Assembly (NCBI RefSeq): GCF_900188455.1 | Contig: NZ_FZOL01000021.1 | Coordinates: forward strand, 62,001 to 126,000 | Length of the DNA: 64,000 nucleotides | Source: Pseudomonas japonica | Lineage (GTDB): Bacteria > Pseudomonadota > Gammaproteobacteria > Pseudomonadales > Pseudomonadaceae | Direction of reading: 5' to 3' | Shown here: in pieces, positions 24,235-31,949 of the stretch | How the letters are laid out: each line of letters begins with the position of its first letter | Position numbering within the stretch: the first letter of the stretch is position 1 | The notes under the pieces: model-generated | What the model was told of the DNA's origin: nothing | Seen by the model: the letters and a program-made list of their open reading frames with translations, nothing else | Databases searched by the model: none | Program-made: the position numbers and the translations under genes

Positions 24235-24714
24235 ATGGACATCAAGGCTGTTACATGTTCAGCGGTTTGCTTCATCGCCCTGGCGCAATTGAGCGTCGCT
24301 GCTGATGCCGGATTGCCAGAGTCCTGCTTTCAATCCCAGTACGATTACACCCTCTACTTGAAGTACGGGGACTCCGCACCACCAGACCCAAACACCGTGG
24401 ATACGCAACAGATGAATGACCGGGCCTATAGGCAACTGCGCGCAGACTTCATGCATGGCCCCGCTCAAAAAGCAGCGATCAGCATCGATTTCAAACAAAC
24501 CCAGGCTGCCTCCGGTGAAAAGGTCCTGCTCGACGCCAGCAGCTCGAAAACCCCAAGCGGCAAGGCCACCTATCGTTGGGCGGACTATGGCACGGGCGCG
24601 GAATATTCACTCCCGGGCGGTGCATCGGGCAGCTATAGCAATGTCGTATTGAATGTGACCGATCCGGTTTGCGGCATCAGCCAATCGAAGAAATTGACGA
24701 TCTATAGAGACTGA
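24235..24714 (+). CDS. Small exported PKD-like two-cysteine protein, paralogue 5
   Basis: 159 aa. Signal peptide about residues 1-22 (CFIALAQLSVAADA), then LPESCFQSQYDYTLYLKYG (cysteine 1), VLLDASSSKTPSGKATYRW (PKD-like core) and LNVTDPVCGISQSKKL (cysteine 2). Between the first cysteine and the core is a variable linker of about 55 residues, the least conserved part in all paralogues. The ATG at 24235 starts the signal peptide. Function unknown. Confidence 0.82.
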   Translation: MDIKAVTCSAVCFIALAQLSVAADAGLPESCFQSQYDYTLYLKYGDSAPPDPNTVDTQQMNDRAYRQLRADFMHGPAQKAAISIDFKQTQAASGEKVLLDASSSKTPSGKATYRWADYGTGAEYSLPGGASGSYSNVVLNVTDPVCGISQSKKLTIYRD

Positions 24715-24848
24715 AGAGCGTGAATAACCACTGCAGGTGGCGATCCTTGCTCATTCAATGGCGCATGACGCCTCTAAAACCAGCGTGATTCTTACGGACA
24801 GTCCGTTGTCGTTCGCCCTTCTCCTGCGTCATCAAGAGGACACCTACT

Positions 24849-25331
24849 ATGAACTCCCGCACAATTCCAGCATTGCTGGCCGGCCTACTGGCAATCACCC
24901 AATTCAGTGCCAACGCCCATGCAGCGCTTGCCGAAATATGCTTCGCGTCAAAGTACGACTACGAGTTGTATTTGAAACACGGCGATAGTCCCCCACCTCC
25001 CCCGGATTCCGCGATCCACGACGACAACCCGGAAGAATACGACATCCATTTAAATGCCTATGAACAAGGCTCGGTGCAGAAAAAAGGCATCACCATCCAT
25101 GTCGATCACACCACGTCCGCGGGAAAGATCATCTCCAACGCCAGCCGCTCATCGACACCCAGCGGCGAGAAGCAATTCGCCTGGGGCTCACCAGGCAATA
25201 CGACCTCCACCTCTGCCGAATACACCAGCAATGCTGGCGCTCCCGGCACTTATCGCAATGTCCCGCTGACGGTCAAAGACCCAGTCTGCGAACTCGAGGC
25301 GTCGACGCAGGTGAGGATTTACAGTCAATAA
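24849..25331 (+). CDS. Small exported PKD-like two-cysteine protein, paralogue 6
   Basis: 160 aa. Signal peptide about residues 1-25 (LLAGLLAITQFSANAHA), EICFASKYDYELYLKHG (cysteine 1), a proline run PPPPPD, IISNASRSSTPSGEKQFAWG and VKDPVCELEASTQVRIY (cysteine 2). It is closest to paralogue 3, including DNA after the stop (GCGAACCGCCATCGAAAA). It lacks a lux-type box, although the conserved GCGTGATTCTTACGGACAGT leader is kept at 24784-24803. It may depend on readthrough from paralogue 5, 134 bp upstream. Confidence 0.82.
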   Translation: MNSRTIPALLAGLLAITQFSANAHAALAEICFASKYDYELYLKHGDSPPPPPDSAIHDDNPEEYDIHLNAYEQGSVQKKGITIHVDHTTSAGKIISNASRSSTPSGEKQFAWGSPGNTTSTSAEYTSNAGAPGTYRNVPLTVKDPVCELEASTQVRIYSQ

Positions 25332-25397
25332 CGCGAACCGCCATCGAAAACCGGTTGCATTCGAGATCTGACAACACTGTTGTCTGTGCCGTCCTCA

Positions 25398-25424
25398 TCG
25401 CTGGCAAGCCAGCTCCCACAGGGT
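25398..25424. repeat. Solitary REP-like half
   Basis: GCTGGCAAGCCAGCTCCCACAG resembles one REP arm without a partner. It lies in the 25332-25453 gap between paralogue 6 and the aroE stop and marks the right edge of the island. Confidence 0.5.
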
Positions 25425-25453
25425 TCTCCATCGTTCTCAGGATCGGGGAAGGG

Positions 25454-26278
25454 TCAAGCACGCGCCAGTTGCCTGCGCAACTCCGCCAATACAGAGGAAG
25501 TATCCGGCCGCACCCCGCGCCAGATGAAGAAGGCTTCCGCCGCCTGCTCCGCGAGCATCCCCAGCCCGTCCAGCACCTGGCCCGCGCCATGCGCTTTGGC
25601 CCAGACACAGAATGGCGTCGGCTCCTTGCCATACATCATGTCGTAGCACACGGTCTGGCCCGGAATGATCAGGCTCGGGTCGATGGGCGGCAGCTCACCG
25701 GCCAGGCTCGCTGACGTGGCGTTGATGATGAGGTCGACCGGCTCCTTCAGCCAACTGAAGCCACTGGCGGCCACCGGGCCGAGGTCGGCGAACTCGCGGG
25801 CCAGTTGCTCGGCCTTTTCCACGGTGCGGTTGGCGATCACCAGCGACGCCGGATTGTGCGCCAGCAACGGCTCCAGCACACCACGCACGGCACCACCGGC
25901 ACCGAGCAGGAGAATGCGCTTGCCGGCCAGTTCCACGCCCGCATTCACGGTGAGGTCACGGACAAGGCCAGCGCCATCGGTGTTGTCGCCCTGCAGGCGG
26001 CCGTCGGCCAGACGGCTCAGGGTGTTCACCGCCCCGGCCCGCTGGGCGCGAGGGGTGAGGCTGTCGACCAGGCGGAAGGCTTCTTCCTTGAACGGTACGG
26101 TGACGTTGGCGCCCAGGCCCTGCTTGAAGAAGCCCTGGGCACAGGCGGTGAAGTCGTCCAGCGGGGCCAGCAGGGTGTCGTATTCCAGCTCTTCGCCGGT
26201 CTGGGCGGCGAACAGCCGGTGGATCAACGGCGACTTGCTGTGGCCGATCGGGTTGCCGAATACAACGTACTGGTCCAT
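25454..26278 (-). CDS. aroE: Shikimate dehydrogenase
   Basis: 274 aa. It reduces 3-dehydroshikimate with NADPH in aromatic amino acid synthesis. Substrate motif GHSKSPLIH (residues 13-21), catalytic Lys in NVTVPFKEEAF, and NADP loop GAGGAVRGVL with NRT are all present. It follows hemF on the same strand with a 57-bp gap, the conserved Pseudomonas hemF-aroE order. It is convergent with the exported-protein island. Confidence 0.97.
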   Translation of the reverse strand: MDQYVVFGNPIGHSKSPLIHRLFAAQTGEELEYDTLLAPLDDFTACAQGFFKQGLGANVTVPFKEEAFRLVDSLTPRAQRAGAVNTLSRLADGRLQGDNTDGAGLVRDLTVNAGVELAGKRILLLGAGGAVRGVLEPLLAHNPASLVIANRTVEKAEQLAREFADLGPVAASGFSWLKEPVDLIINATSASLAGELPPIDPSLIIPGQTVCYDMMYGKEPTPFCVWAKAHGAGQVLDGLGMLAEQAAEAFFIWRGVRPDTSSVLAELRRQLARA

Positions 26279-26335
26279 ACACGCGCTTCCTGGGTCAGGC
26301 CCGGCGACCGGGCAAACGAGGTGAGCACAATGGGC

Positions 26336-27262
26336 TCAGTGCGCAGCCTTGTCCAGACTCAGCCAGTCGCGATCGGTCAGGAAATACTCGGTCAGGCGCG
26401 CCTCGGCGCTGCCCGGTTGCGGCTTCCAGTCGTAACCCCAGCGCACCTGCGGCGGCAGCGACATGAGGATGGACTCGGTACGCCCGCCGGACTGCAGGCC
26501 GAACAGGGTGCCGCGGTCGTAGACCAGGTTGAACTCGACATAGCGGCCACGACGGAATTCCTGGAATTCGCGCTGCTCGGCCGTGTAGGCCTCGGCCTTG
26601 CGACGCTGGACGATCGGCAGGTAGGCCTCGATGTAGGCATCGCCGATGGCACGGATGAAGGCGAAGCAGGTGTCGAAGTCCCATTCGTTGAGGTCGTCGA
26701 AGAACAGGCCGCCGATGCCGCGCGGCTCGCCACGGTGCTTGAGGTGGAAGTAGCGGTCGCACCAGGCCTTGTAGCGCGGATAGACGTCGGCACCGAACGG
26801 CGCGCAGGCCTGCTCGGCGACGCGGTGCCAGTGGATGCAGTCTTCTTCGTTGCCGTAGTACGGGGTCAGGTCGAAGCCACCGCCGAACCACCAGACCGCT
26901 TCCTCGCCTTCCTTCTCGGCGATGAAGAAGCGCACATTGGCGTGGGAGGTCGGCACATGCGGGTTGTGCGGGTGGATCACCAGCGACACGCCGAGGGCTT
27001 CGAAGCCACGACCAGCCAGCTCCGGACGGTGGGCACTGGCCGAGGGCGGCAGGCCGCTGCCGAAGACGTGGGAGAAGTTGACGCCGCCTTTCTCGATAAC
27101 CTTGCCGTCGCCGATCACCCGGGTCCGTCCGCCGCCGCCAGCCTCGCGGGTCCAGGCGTCCTCGACGAAACGCGCACCGCCGTCTTCGTTCTCCAGGGCG
27201 GCGCAAATCCGGTCTTGCAGGTCGAGCAGGTAGGCTTTCACGGCCTCGGTGCGGCTAGTCAT
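26336..27262 (-). CDS. hemF: Oxygen-dependent coproporphyrinogen III oxidase
   Basis: 308 aa. It converts coproporphyrinogen III to protoporphyrinogen IX in haem synthesis, using O2. Family blocks GGGGRTRVI, HPHNPHVPTSHANVRFF and WWFGGGFDLTPYY are intact. I chose the ATG at 27262 with AAGGTGACCTG upstream; the frame extends 17 codons further but without family sequence. An Anr/FNR-type box at 27334-27347 and a TATGCT downstream of it on this strand suggest anaerobic control, as reported for P. aeruginosa hemF. Confidence 0.97.
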   Translation of the reverse strand: MTSRTEAVKAYLLDLQDRICAALENEDGGARFVEDAWTREAGGGGRTRVIGDGKVIEKGGVNFSHVFGSGLPPSASAHRPELAGRGFEALGVSLVIHPHNPHVPTSHANVRFFIAEKEGEEAVWWFGGGFDLTPYYGNEEDCIHWHRVAEQACAPFGADVYPRYKAWCDRYFHLKHRGEPRGIGGLFFDDLNEWDFDTCFAFIRAIGDAYIEAYLPIVQRRKAEAYTAEQREFQEFRRGRYVEFNLVYDRGTLFGLQSGGRTESILMSLPPQVRWGYDWKPQPGSAEARLTEYFLTDRDWLSLDKAAH

Positions 27263-27333
27263 CAGGTCACCTTGAAGCGGGCTTGGCGGAAAATTCGGCG
27301 CACAGCATACCACCGTGCATGTGCCACTCGGTG

Positions 27334-27347
27334 TTGACGGCGATCAA
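27334..27347 (-). promoter_or_regulatory. Anr/FNR-type box
   Basis: On the minus strand TTGATCGCCGTCAA matches TTGAT-N4-ATCAA at 9 of 10 fixed positions. It lies 72 bp before hemF and 49 bp before qor, so either gene could be controlled; the TATGCT 24 bases downstream fits hemF. Confidence 0.65.
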
Positions 27348-27395
27348 GCAAAAGCGTCCGATAGCCCCTTTCCCCGATGTCTCAGGAGAGTGCAG

Positions 27396-28373
27396 ATGGC
27401 CAAGCGTATCCAGTTCAGCCAGCATGGCGGCCCCGAGGTCCTGACCCTGGTCGAGTTCGATCCCAAGCCACCGGCGGCGGGCAATGTGCGCGTGCGCAAC
27501 CATGCCATCGGCCTGAACTTCATCGACACCTATTTCCGCAGTGGCCTGTATGCGCCGCCCGCGCTGCCTTCGGGCCTGGGCACCGAGGGCGCGGGAGTGG
27601 TCGAGGCGGTGGGCGAGGGTGTGAGCCGTTTCAAGGCCGGCGACCGCGTGGCCTACGCCGGTGGCCCGCTTGGCGCCTACAGCGAAGTCCACGAACTGCC
27701 GGCGGCCAACCTGGTATCGCTGCCGCAGAGCGTCAGCTTCGAGGACGCCGCGGCGGTGATGCTCAAGGGCCTGACCGTGCAGTACCTGCTGCGCCAGACC
27801 CACGACGTGCAGCCGGGCGAGATCATCCTGTTCCATGCCGCCGCTGGCGGCGTCGGCTCGCTGGCCTGCCAGTGGGCCAGGGCCTTGGGCGCGAAGCTGA
27901 TCGGTACCGTGAGTTCGCCGGAAAAGGCCGAGCGCGCCAAGGCCCTCGGCGCCTGGGCGACCATCGACTACAGCCGCGAAGACGTGGCGCAGCGGGTGCT
28001 GGAACTGACCGATGGCAAGAAATGCCCGGTGGTGTACGACGGCGTGGGCCAGGACACCTGGCTGACCTCGCTGGACTGCCTGGCGCCACGCGGGCTGATG
28101 GTCAGCTTCGGCAATGCCTCGGGTGCGGTGAGCGGGGTGAACCTGGGGATCCTGGCGCAGAAGGGCTCGCTGTATGTGACGCGGCCGACGCTGGCCAGTT
28201 ACGCGAACAATGCGGAAAACACCCAGGCCATGGCCGATGAGCTGTTCGCGATGATTGCCAGCGGGAAAGTGAAGGTGGATATCCAGCAGCGTTATCCGCT
28301 GGCGGAGGCGGCGCGGGCACAGGAGGAATTGTCGGCGCGGCGGACGGTGGGGTCGACGGTTCTGATTCCCTGA
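27396..28373 (+). CDS. qor: NADPH:quinone oxidoreductase, zeta-crystallin type
   Basis: 325 aa, medium-chain dehydrogenase fold without the zinc ligands. The nucleotide loop is AAAGGVGSLACQWARALGA near residues 148-166, and the family start MAKRIQFSQHGGPEVL is clear. It reduces quinones by one electron with NADPH. AGGAG lies eight bases before the ATG at 27396. It is divergent from hemF, as in other Pseudomonas. Confidence 0.93.
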   Translation: MAKRIQFSQHGGPEVLTLVEFDPKPPAAGNVRVRNHAIGLNFIDTYFRSGLYAPPALPSGLGTEGAGVVEAVGEGVSRFKAGDRVAYAGGPLGAYSEVHELPAANLVSLPQSVSFEDAAAVMLKGLTVQYLLRQTHDVQPGEIILFHAAAGGVGSLACQWARALGAKLIGTVSSPEKAERAKALGAWATIDYSREDVAQRVLELTDGKKCPVVYDGVGQDTWLTSLDCLAPRGLMVSFGNASGAVSGVNLGILAQKGSLYVTRPTLASYANNAENTQAMADELFAMIASGKVKVDIQQRYPLAEAARAQEELSARRTVGSTVLIP

Positions 28374-28397
28374 TTGCTGATCGAGAGCCAGCCCCAC

Positions 28398-28530
28398 GTA
28401 GGAGCGTGGCTTGTCGTGTGACGAACCACCGCGAAGGAGCGCAAAGCGGTCCCAGAATTGCCTTGGCAGCACCAGGGACCGCTATGCGGTCCTTCGCGGT
28501 GGTTCGTCACACGACAAGCCACGCTCCTAC
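28398..28530. repeat. REP pair, both arms insert variants
   Basis: Both arms carry the insert: GTAGGAGCGTGGCTTG then TCGTGTGACGAACCACC then GCGAAGG, and the exact inverse on the right. Flanked by AAAGCGGTCCC and GGGACCGCTATGCGGTCC. The insert contains a small dyad, TCGT-GTG-ACGA. Confidence 0.9.
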
Positions 28531-28549
28531 GAGGGCACCGCACTCCGAG

Positions 28550-29107
28550 TCAGCCCGCCCGAACCACCTCTCCAGTGGCCAGATCGCGAATCACACTCGG
28601 ATGCTTCCGCCCACCCAAGGCCCCGCCCAGCACCAGATCCAGCTGCCCGTGGAAATACTGTTCCACCCGCAACCGGCTCTTCGCCGCCGGCCGCCCGGCC
28701 GGGTTGGCTGAGGTGGACACCAGCGGTCCCACCAGCGAACACAGGTCGCGCACCAGCGGATGATCACTGACCCGCAGCGCCACGGTGTCGTGCACGCCGG
28801 TGATCCACTCCGGCAGCAGCCCCTGATGCGGTACCAGCCAGGTGTTCGGCCCGGGCCAGGTACTGCTCATGCGATCGAGCCAGACGTCCGGGAAGTCTTC
28901 GAACAGGAAGTCGAACTGACGAATGTTGTCGGCGATCAGGATCAGGCCCTTGTTCACCGAACGCGACTTGAGCGCCAGCAGGCGATCCACCGCTTCTTCG
29001 TTCCATGGGTCACAGCCCAGGCCCCAGACCGCTTCGGTCGGATAGGCGATGACCGCTCCGGCCCGGATTTCCCGCGCGGCTTGTTGCGCACGCCAACTGT
29101 TGACCAT
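28550..29107 (-). CDS. tsaC: Threonylcarbamoyl-AMP synthase (Sua5/YrdC/TsaC)
   Basis: 185 aa, the usual TsaC length. It forms threonylcarbamoyl-AMP for t6A37 modification of ANN-reading tRNAs. Family motifs IAYPTEAVWGLGCDP, WPGPNTWLVP and STSANPAGRPA are present. GGAG before the ATG at 29107 decides the start; the frame reads further upstream without family sequence. It follows dprA by 37 bp on the same strand, a conserved dprA-tsaC pair. Confidence 0.95.
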   Translation of the reverse strand: MVNSWRAQQAAREIRAGAVIAYPTEAVWGLGCDPWNEEAVDRLLALKSRSVNKGLILIADNIRQFDFLFEDFPDVWLDRMSSTWPGPNTWLVPHQGLLPEWITGVHDTVALRVSDHPLVRDLCSLVGPLVSTSANPAGRPAAKSRLRVEQYFHGQLDLVLGGALGGRKHPSVIRDLATGEVVRAG

Positions 29108-29144
29108 TTGTTTCACTCCGCTTGTGGGCTGCTGCGCAGTGTAC

Positions 29145-30242
29145 TTAGCCGGAACGGGCAAACCAACGCCCGGCTTCATTGCAGATACGCCCGTCCAGCT
29201 CCAGTTCGGTCAATGCCGCCAGCACTTTGGCCAGTGGCTGGCCGCTGGCCAGGGCCAGGCCTTCGCTGGTGTGCGGTGCGGCGAGCAACAGCGCGACCAG
29301 GGGATGCTCAGGCTTATCCACAGGTGCTGGCGCCAGGTTCTGCCAGCCGCGCAGGCTTTCAAGGATCTGCTCGATGCTTTCCACCAGCAGCGCGCCATCG
29401 CGGATCAGCTGGTGGCAGCCCTTGGCCCCGGGATGATGGATCGAGCCGGGAATGGCGAACACCTCGCGACCCTGTTCCGCCGCCAGCTTGGCGGTGATCA
29501 GTGAACCGCTGGCCAGGCTGGCCTCCACTACCAGCACGCCCAGCGACAAACCGCTGATGATCCGGTTGCGGCGCGGAAAGTTGCCCGGCAGGGGACTCGC
29601 ATCCAGGGGAAATTCCGAAAGCAGCGCGCTGCCGTTCTCCAGCATGCGTCGTGCCAGGCCGAGGTGGCGCTGTGGATAAAGTTTTTCCAGCCCGGTGCCG
29701 AGCACGCCGATGGTCGCTCCGCCAGCGTCGATGGCAGCCTGGTGCGCGGCACCGTCGATGCCCAGCGCCAGGCCGCTGGTAATGACGAAACCGGCCCGCG
29801 CGAGACTCCGCGAAAAGGCCGCGGCAGTCCCCAGGGCGGGGGGTGTGGCACGTCGGCTGCCGACGATCGCCAGTTGCGGTTTATCCACAAGTGCGGCATC
29901 TCCGGCGACGAACAGCAGCGGTGGCGGATCGGAAATTTCCGCGAGCAGGGCGGGGTAGGCGGCATCGTCCCACATCAGCAAATGCTGGCCGGGACGCTCT
30001 AGCCAGCGCATTGCGGCGGCGGCCCCATCACGTACCGCGGCGCTGCGCCGGGCCTCGCAGGCAACCTGCGGGATGCCCAGCGCCAGCCACGCGGAGGCCG
30101 GCGCGCTGAGTGCCGCCGAGGCACCGCCGAAGGCCTGGATCAGTTTCAGAAACCGTCGCGGCCCGACCTCGGGCAAGCGCTGCAGACGCAGACGCGCCTC
30201 CAGCTCGGCGGGCGGGCAGGTGGGAAATTCAGGGCAAGACAT
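29145..30242 (-). CDS. dprA: DNA-processing protein DprA
   Basis: 365 aa. The Rossmann-like domain (VGSRRATPPALG, SGLALGIDGAAHQAAIDAGG, FPRRNRIISGLS, EASLASGSLITA) is intact, with an N-terminal helical region and a C-terminal winged helix of about 60 residues. DprA loads RecA on incoming single-stranded DNA. The ATG at 30242 has AAGGATG upstream. Three exact DnaA boxes lie in it (29314, 29671, 29881). In PAO1 a LysM gene stands between dprA and def as I recall; here there is none. Confidence 0.95.
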   Translation of the reverse strand: MSCPEFPTCPPAELEARLRLQRLPEVGPRRFLKLIQAFGGASAALSAPASAWLALGIPQVACEARRSAAVRDGAAAAMRWLERPGQHLLMWDDAAYPALLAEISDPPPLLFVAGDAALVDKPQLAIVGSRRATPPALGTAAAFSRSLARAGFVITSGLALGIDGAAHQAAIDAGGATIGVLGTGLEKLYPQRHLGLARRMLENGSALLSEFPLDASPLPGNFPRRNRIISGLSLGVLVVEASLASGSLITAKLAAEQGREVFAIPGSIHHPGAKGCHQLIRDGALLVESIEQILESLRGWQNLAPAPVDKPEHPLVALLLAAPHTSEGLALASGQPLAKVLAALTELELDGRICNEAGRWFARSG

Positions 30243-30451
30243 AAGACCATCCTTGATCTTTCGGCGGGCATCCACATTTCAAAACCTGTGGATAACTCTG
30301 TTGATAATGCTTTGACAACTGTCCAGCGCAATGCCGCCGACAGCCGGTTTTTCAACCCTAGCCGACCTTTTCACAGGTGCCGAACGCAGCGAATCCCTTT
30401 ATTATGTGCGTTCATGTTTGTCACACACCGCACAGTGCAGCTCATACGCCT

Positions 30452-30958
30452 ATGGCCATTCTGAACATCCTCGAATTCCCGGACTCGCGCCTTCGCACCC
30501 TCGCCAAACCGGTGACGGAAGTCGACGACGCCATCCGCCAGTTGGTGGATGACATGTTCGAAACCATGTACGAAGCCCCCGGCATCGGCCTCGCCGCGAC
30601 CCAGGTCAACGTGCACAAGCGCGTGGTGGTCATGGACCTCAGCGAAGACCGCAGCGAGCCACGGGTGTTCATCAACCCCGAGCTGGAAGAGCTGACCCAC
30701 GACATGGGCCAGTACCAGGAAGGCTGCCTGTCGGTACCGGGCTTCTACGAGAACGTCGACCGTCCGCTGCAAGTCCGGGTCAAGGCCCTGGACCGCGACG
30801 GCAAGCCGTTCGAGCTGATCGCCGAAGGCCTGCTCGCCGTGTGCATCCAGCACGAATGCGACCACCTCAACGGCAAGCTGTTCGTCGATTACCTGTCGAC
30901 GCTCAAACGCGACCGCATCAAGAAGAAGCTGGAAAAGCAGCACCGCCAGCAAGCTTGA
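30452..30958 (+). CDS. def: Peptide deformylase
   Basis: 168 aa. It removes the formyl group from nascent proteins. All three motifs are present: GIGLAATQ, EGCLSVPG and QHECDHLNG, giving the Cys and two His metal ligands. The ATG at 30452 begins MAILNILEFPD as in the family. It is followed by a terminator-like hairpin and then fmt, the conserved def-fmt pair; it is divergent from dprA, with 209 bp between. Confidence 0.97.
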   Translation: MAILNILEFPDSRLRTLAKPVTEVDDAIRQLVDDMFETMYEAPGIGLAATQVNVHKRVVVMDLSEDRSEPRVFINPELEELTHDMGQYQEGCLSVPGFYENVDRPLQVRVKALDRDGKPFELIAEGLLAVCIQHECDHLNGKLFVDYLSTLKRDRIKKKLEKQHRQQA

Positions 30959-30973
30959 TCCTCCTCACTCCTG

Positions 30974-31003
30974 AAGGCTTGCTCCGGCAAGCCTTTTTCT
31001 TTT
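30974..31003 (+). terminator. Intrinsic terminator or attenuator between def and fmt
   Basis: AAGGCTTGC pairs with GCAAGCCTT around TCCG and is followed by TTTCTTTT. It stands 14 bp before fmt, so some readthrough or a new promoter must supply fmt. Confidence 0.85.
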
Positions 31004-31016
31004 AAGCGAGAACTGC

Positions 31017-31949
31017 ATGCGCATCGTCTTCGCGGGCACCCCCGAGTTCGCCGCCGAACACCTCAAGACCCTGCTGGCCAGCCAGCACGAAATCATCGCC
31101 GTCTACACCCAGCCGGACCGTCCGGCCGGGCGCGGGCAGAAGCTGATGCCGAGCCCGGTCAAGCAACTGGCTGTGGATAACGGCATCCCGGTGCTGCAAC
31201 CGCCGACCCTGCGCAATCCCGAGGCACAGGCCGAACTGGCCGCGCTGCAGCCGGACCTGATGGTGGTGGTGGCCTACGGCCTGATCCTGCCGCAGGTGGT
31301 GCTGGATATTCCGAAGCACGGCTGCATCAACAGTCACGCCTCGCTACTGCCGCGCTGGCGCGGCGCCGCGCCGATCCAGCGCGCGGTGCAGGCGGGTGAT
31401 GCCGAGAGTGGCGTGACCGTGATGCGCATGGAAGCCGGCCTGGACACCGGTCCGATGCTGCTCAAGGTGAGCACACCGATCAGCGCCGAAGACACCGGCG
31501 GCAGCCTGCATGACCGTCTCGCCGAACTGGGCCCGCCTGCCGTGCTGGAGGCCATCGCCGGCCTCGACGCCGGAACCCTGCCCGGTGAAGTGCAGGACGA
31601 TGCCCTGGCGACTTATGCACACAAGCTGAACAAGGACGAAGCGCGCATCGACTGGAGCCGCCCGGCCGTCGAGCTGGAGCGCCTGGTCCGTGCCTTCAAC
31701 CCGTGGCCGATCTGCCACAGCACCCTCGGCGGCGAAGCCCTGAAAGTGCTGGCCGCGACCCTCGCCGACGGCAAGGGCGCTGCCGGTGAAATCATCTCCG
31801 CGAGCAAGGACGGCCTGGTGGTCGCCTGCGGCGAAGGCGCGCTGTGCCTGACCCGTCTGCAACTGCCCGGTGGCAAGGCGCTGAACTTCAGCGACCTGTT
31901 CAACAGCCGCCGCGAGAAATTCACCCCCGGCACGGTGCTCGGCCAATGA
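31017..31949 (+). CDS. fmt: Methionyl-tRNA formyltransferase
   Basis: 310 aa. It transfers a formyl group from 10-formyl-THF to Met-tRNAfMet. The N-terminal formyltransferase domain has the catalytic region HASLLPRWRGAAPIQRAV and the SLLPxxRG loop; the C-terminal tRNA-binding domain is full length. A TGA overlaps the rsmB ATG (31946-31949), so the pair is translationally coupled. A DnaA-box-like TGTGGATAA is at 31172. Confidence 0.97.
   Translation: MRIVFAGTPEFAAEHLKTLLASQHEIIAVYTQPDRPAGRGQKLMPSPVKQLAVDNGIPVLQPPTLRNPEAQAELAALQPDLMVVVAYGLILPQVVLDIPKHGCINSHASLLPRWRGAAPIQRAVQAGDAESGVTVMRMEAGLDTGPMLLKVSTPISAEDTGGSLHDRLAELGPPAVLEAIAGLDAGTLPGEVQDDALATYAHKLNKDEARIDWSRPAVELERLVRAFNPWPICHSTLGGEALKVLAATLADGKGAAGEIISASKDGLVVACGEGALCLTRLQLPGGKALNFSDLFNSRREKFTPGTVLGQ

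Noticed and set aside
20138..25453. CRISPR, IS element or prophage as explanation of the 20-25 kb repeats
   Set aside because: Repeat spacing is irregular and gene-sized, no transposase, integrase or cas gene is present, and the repeats are promoters, leaders and paralogous genes.
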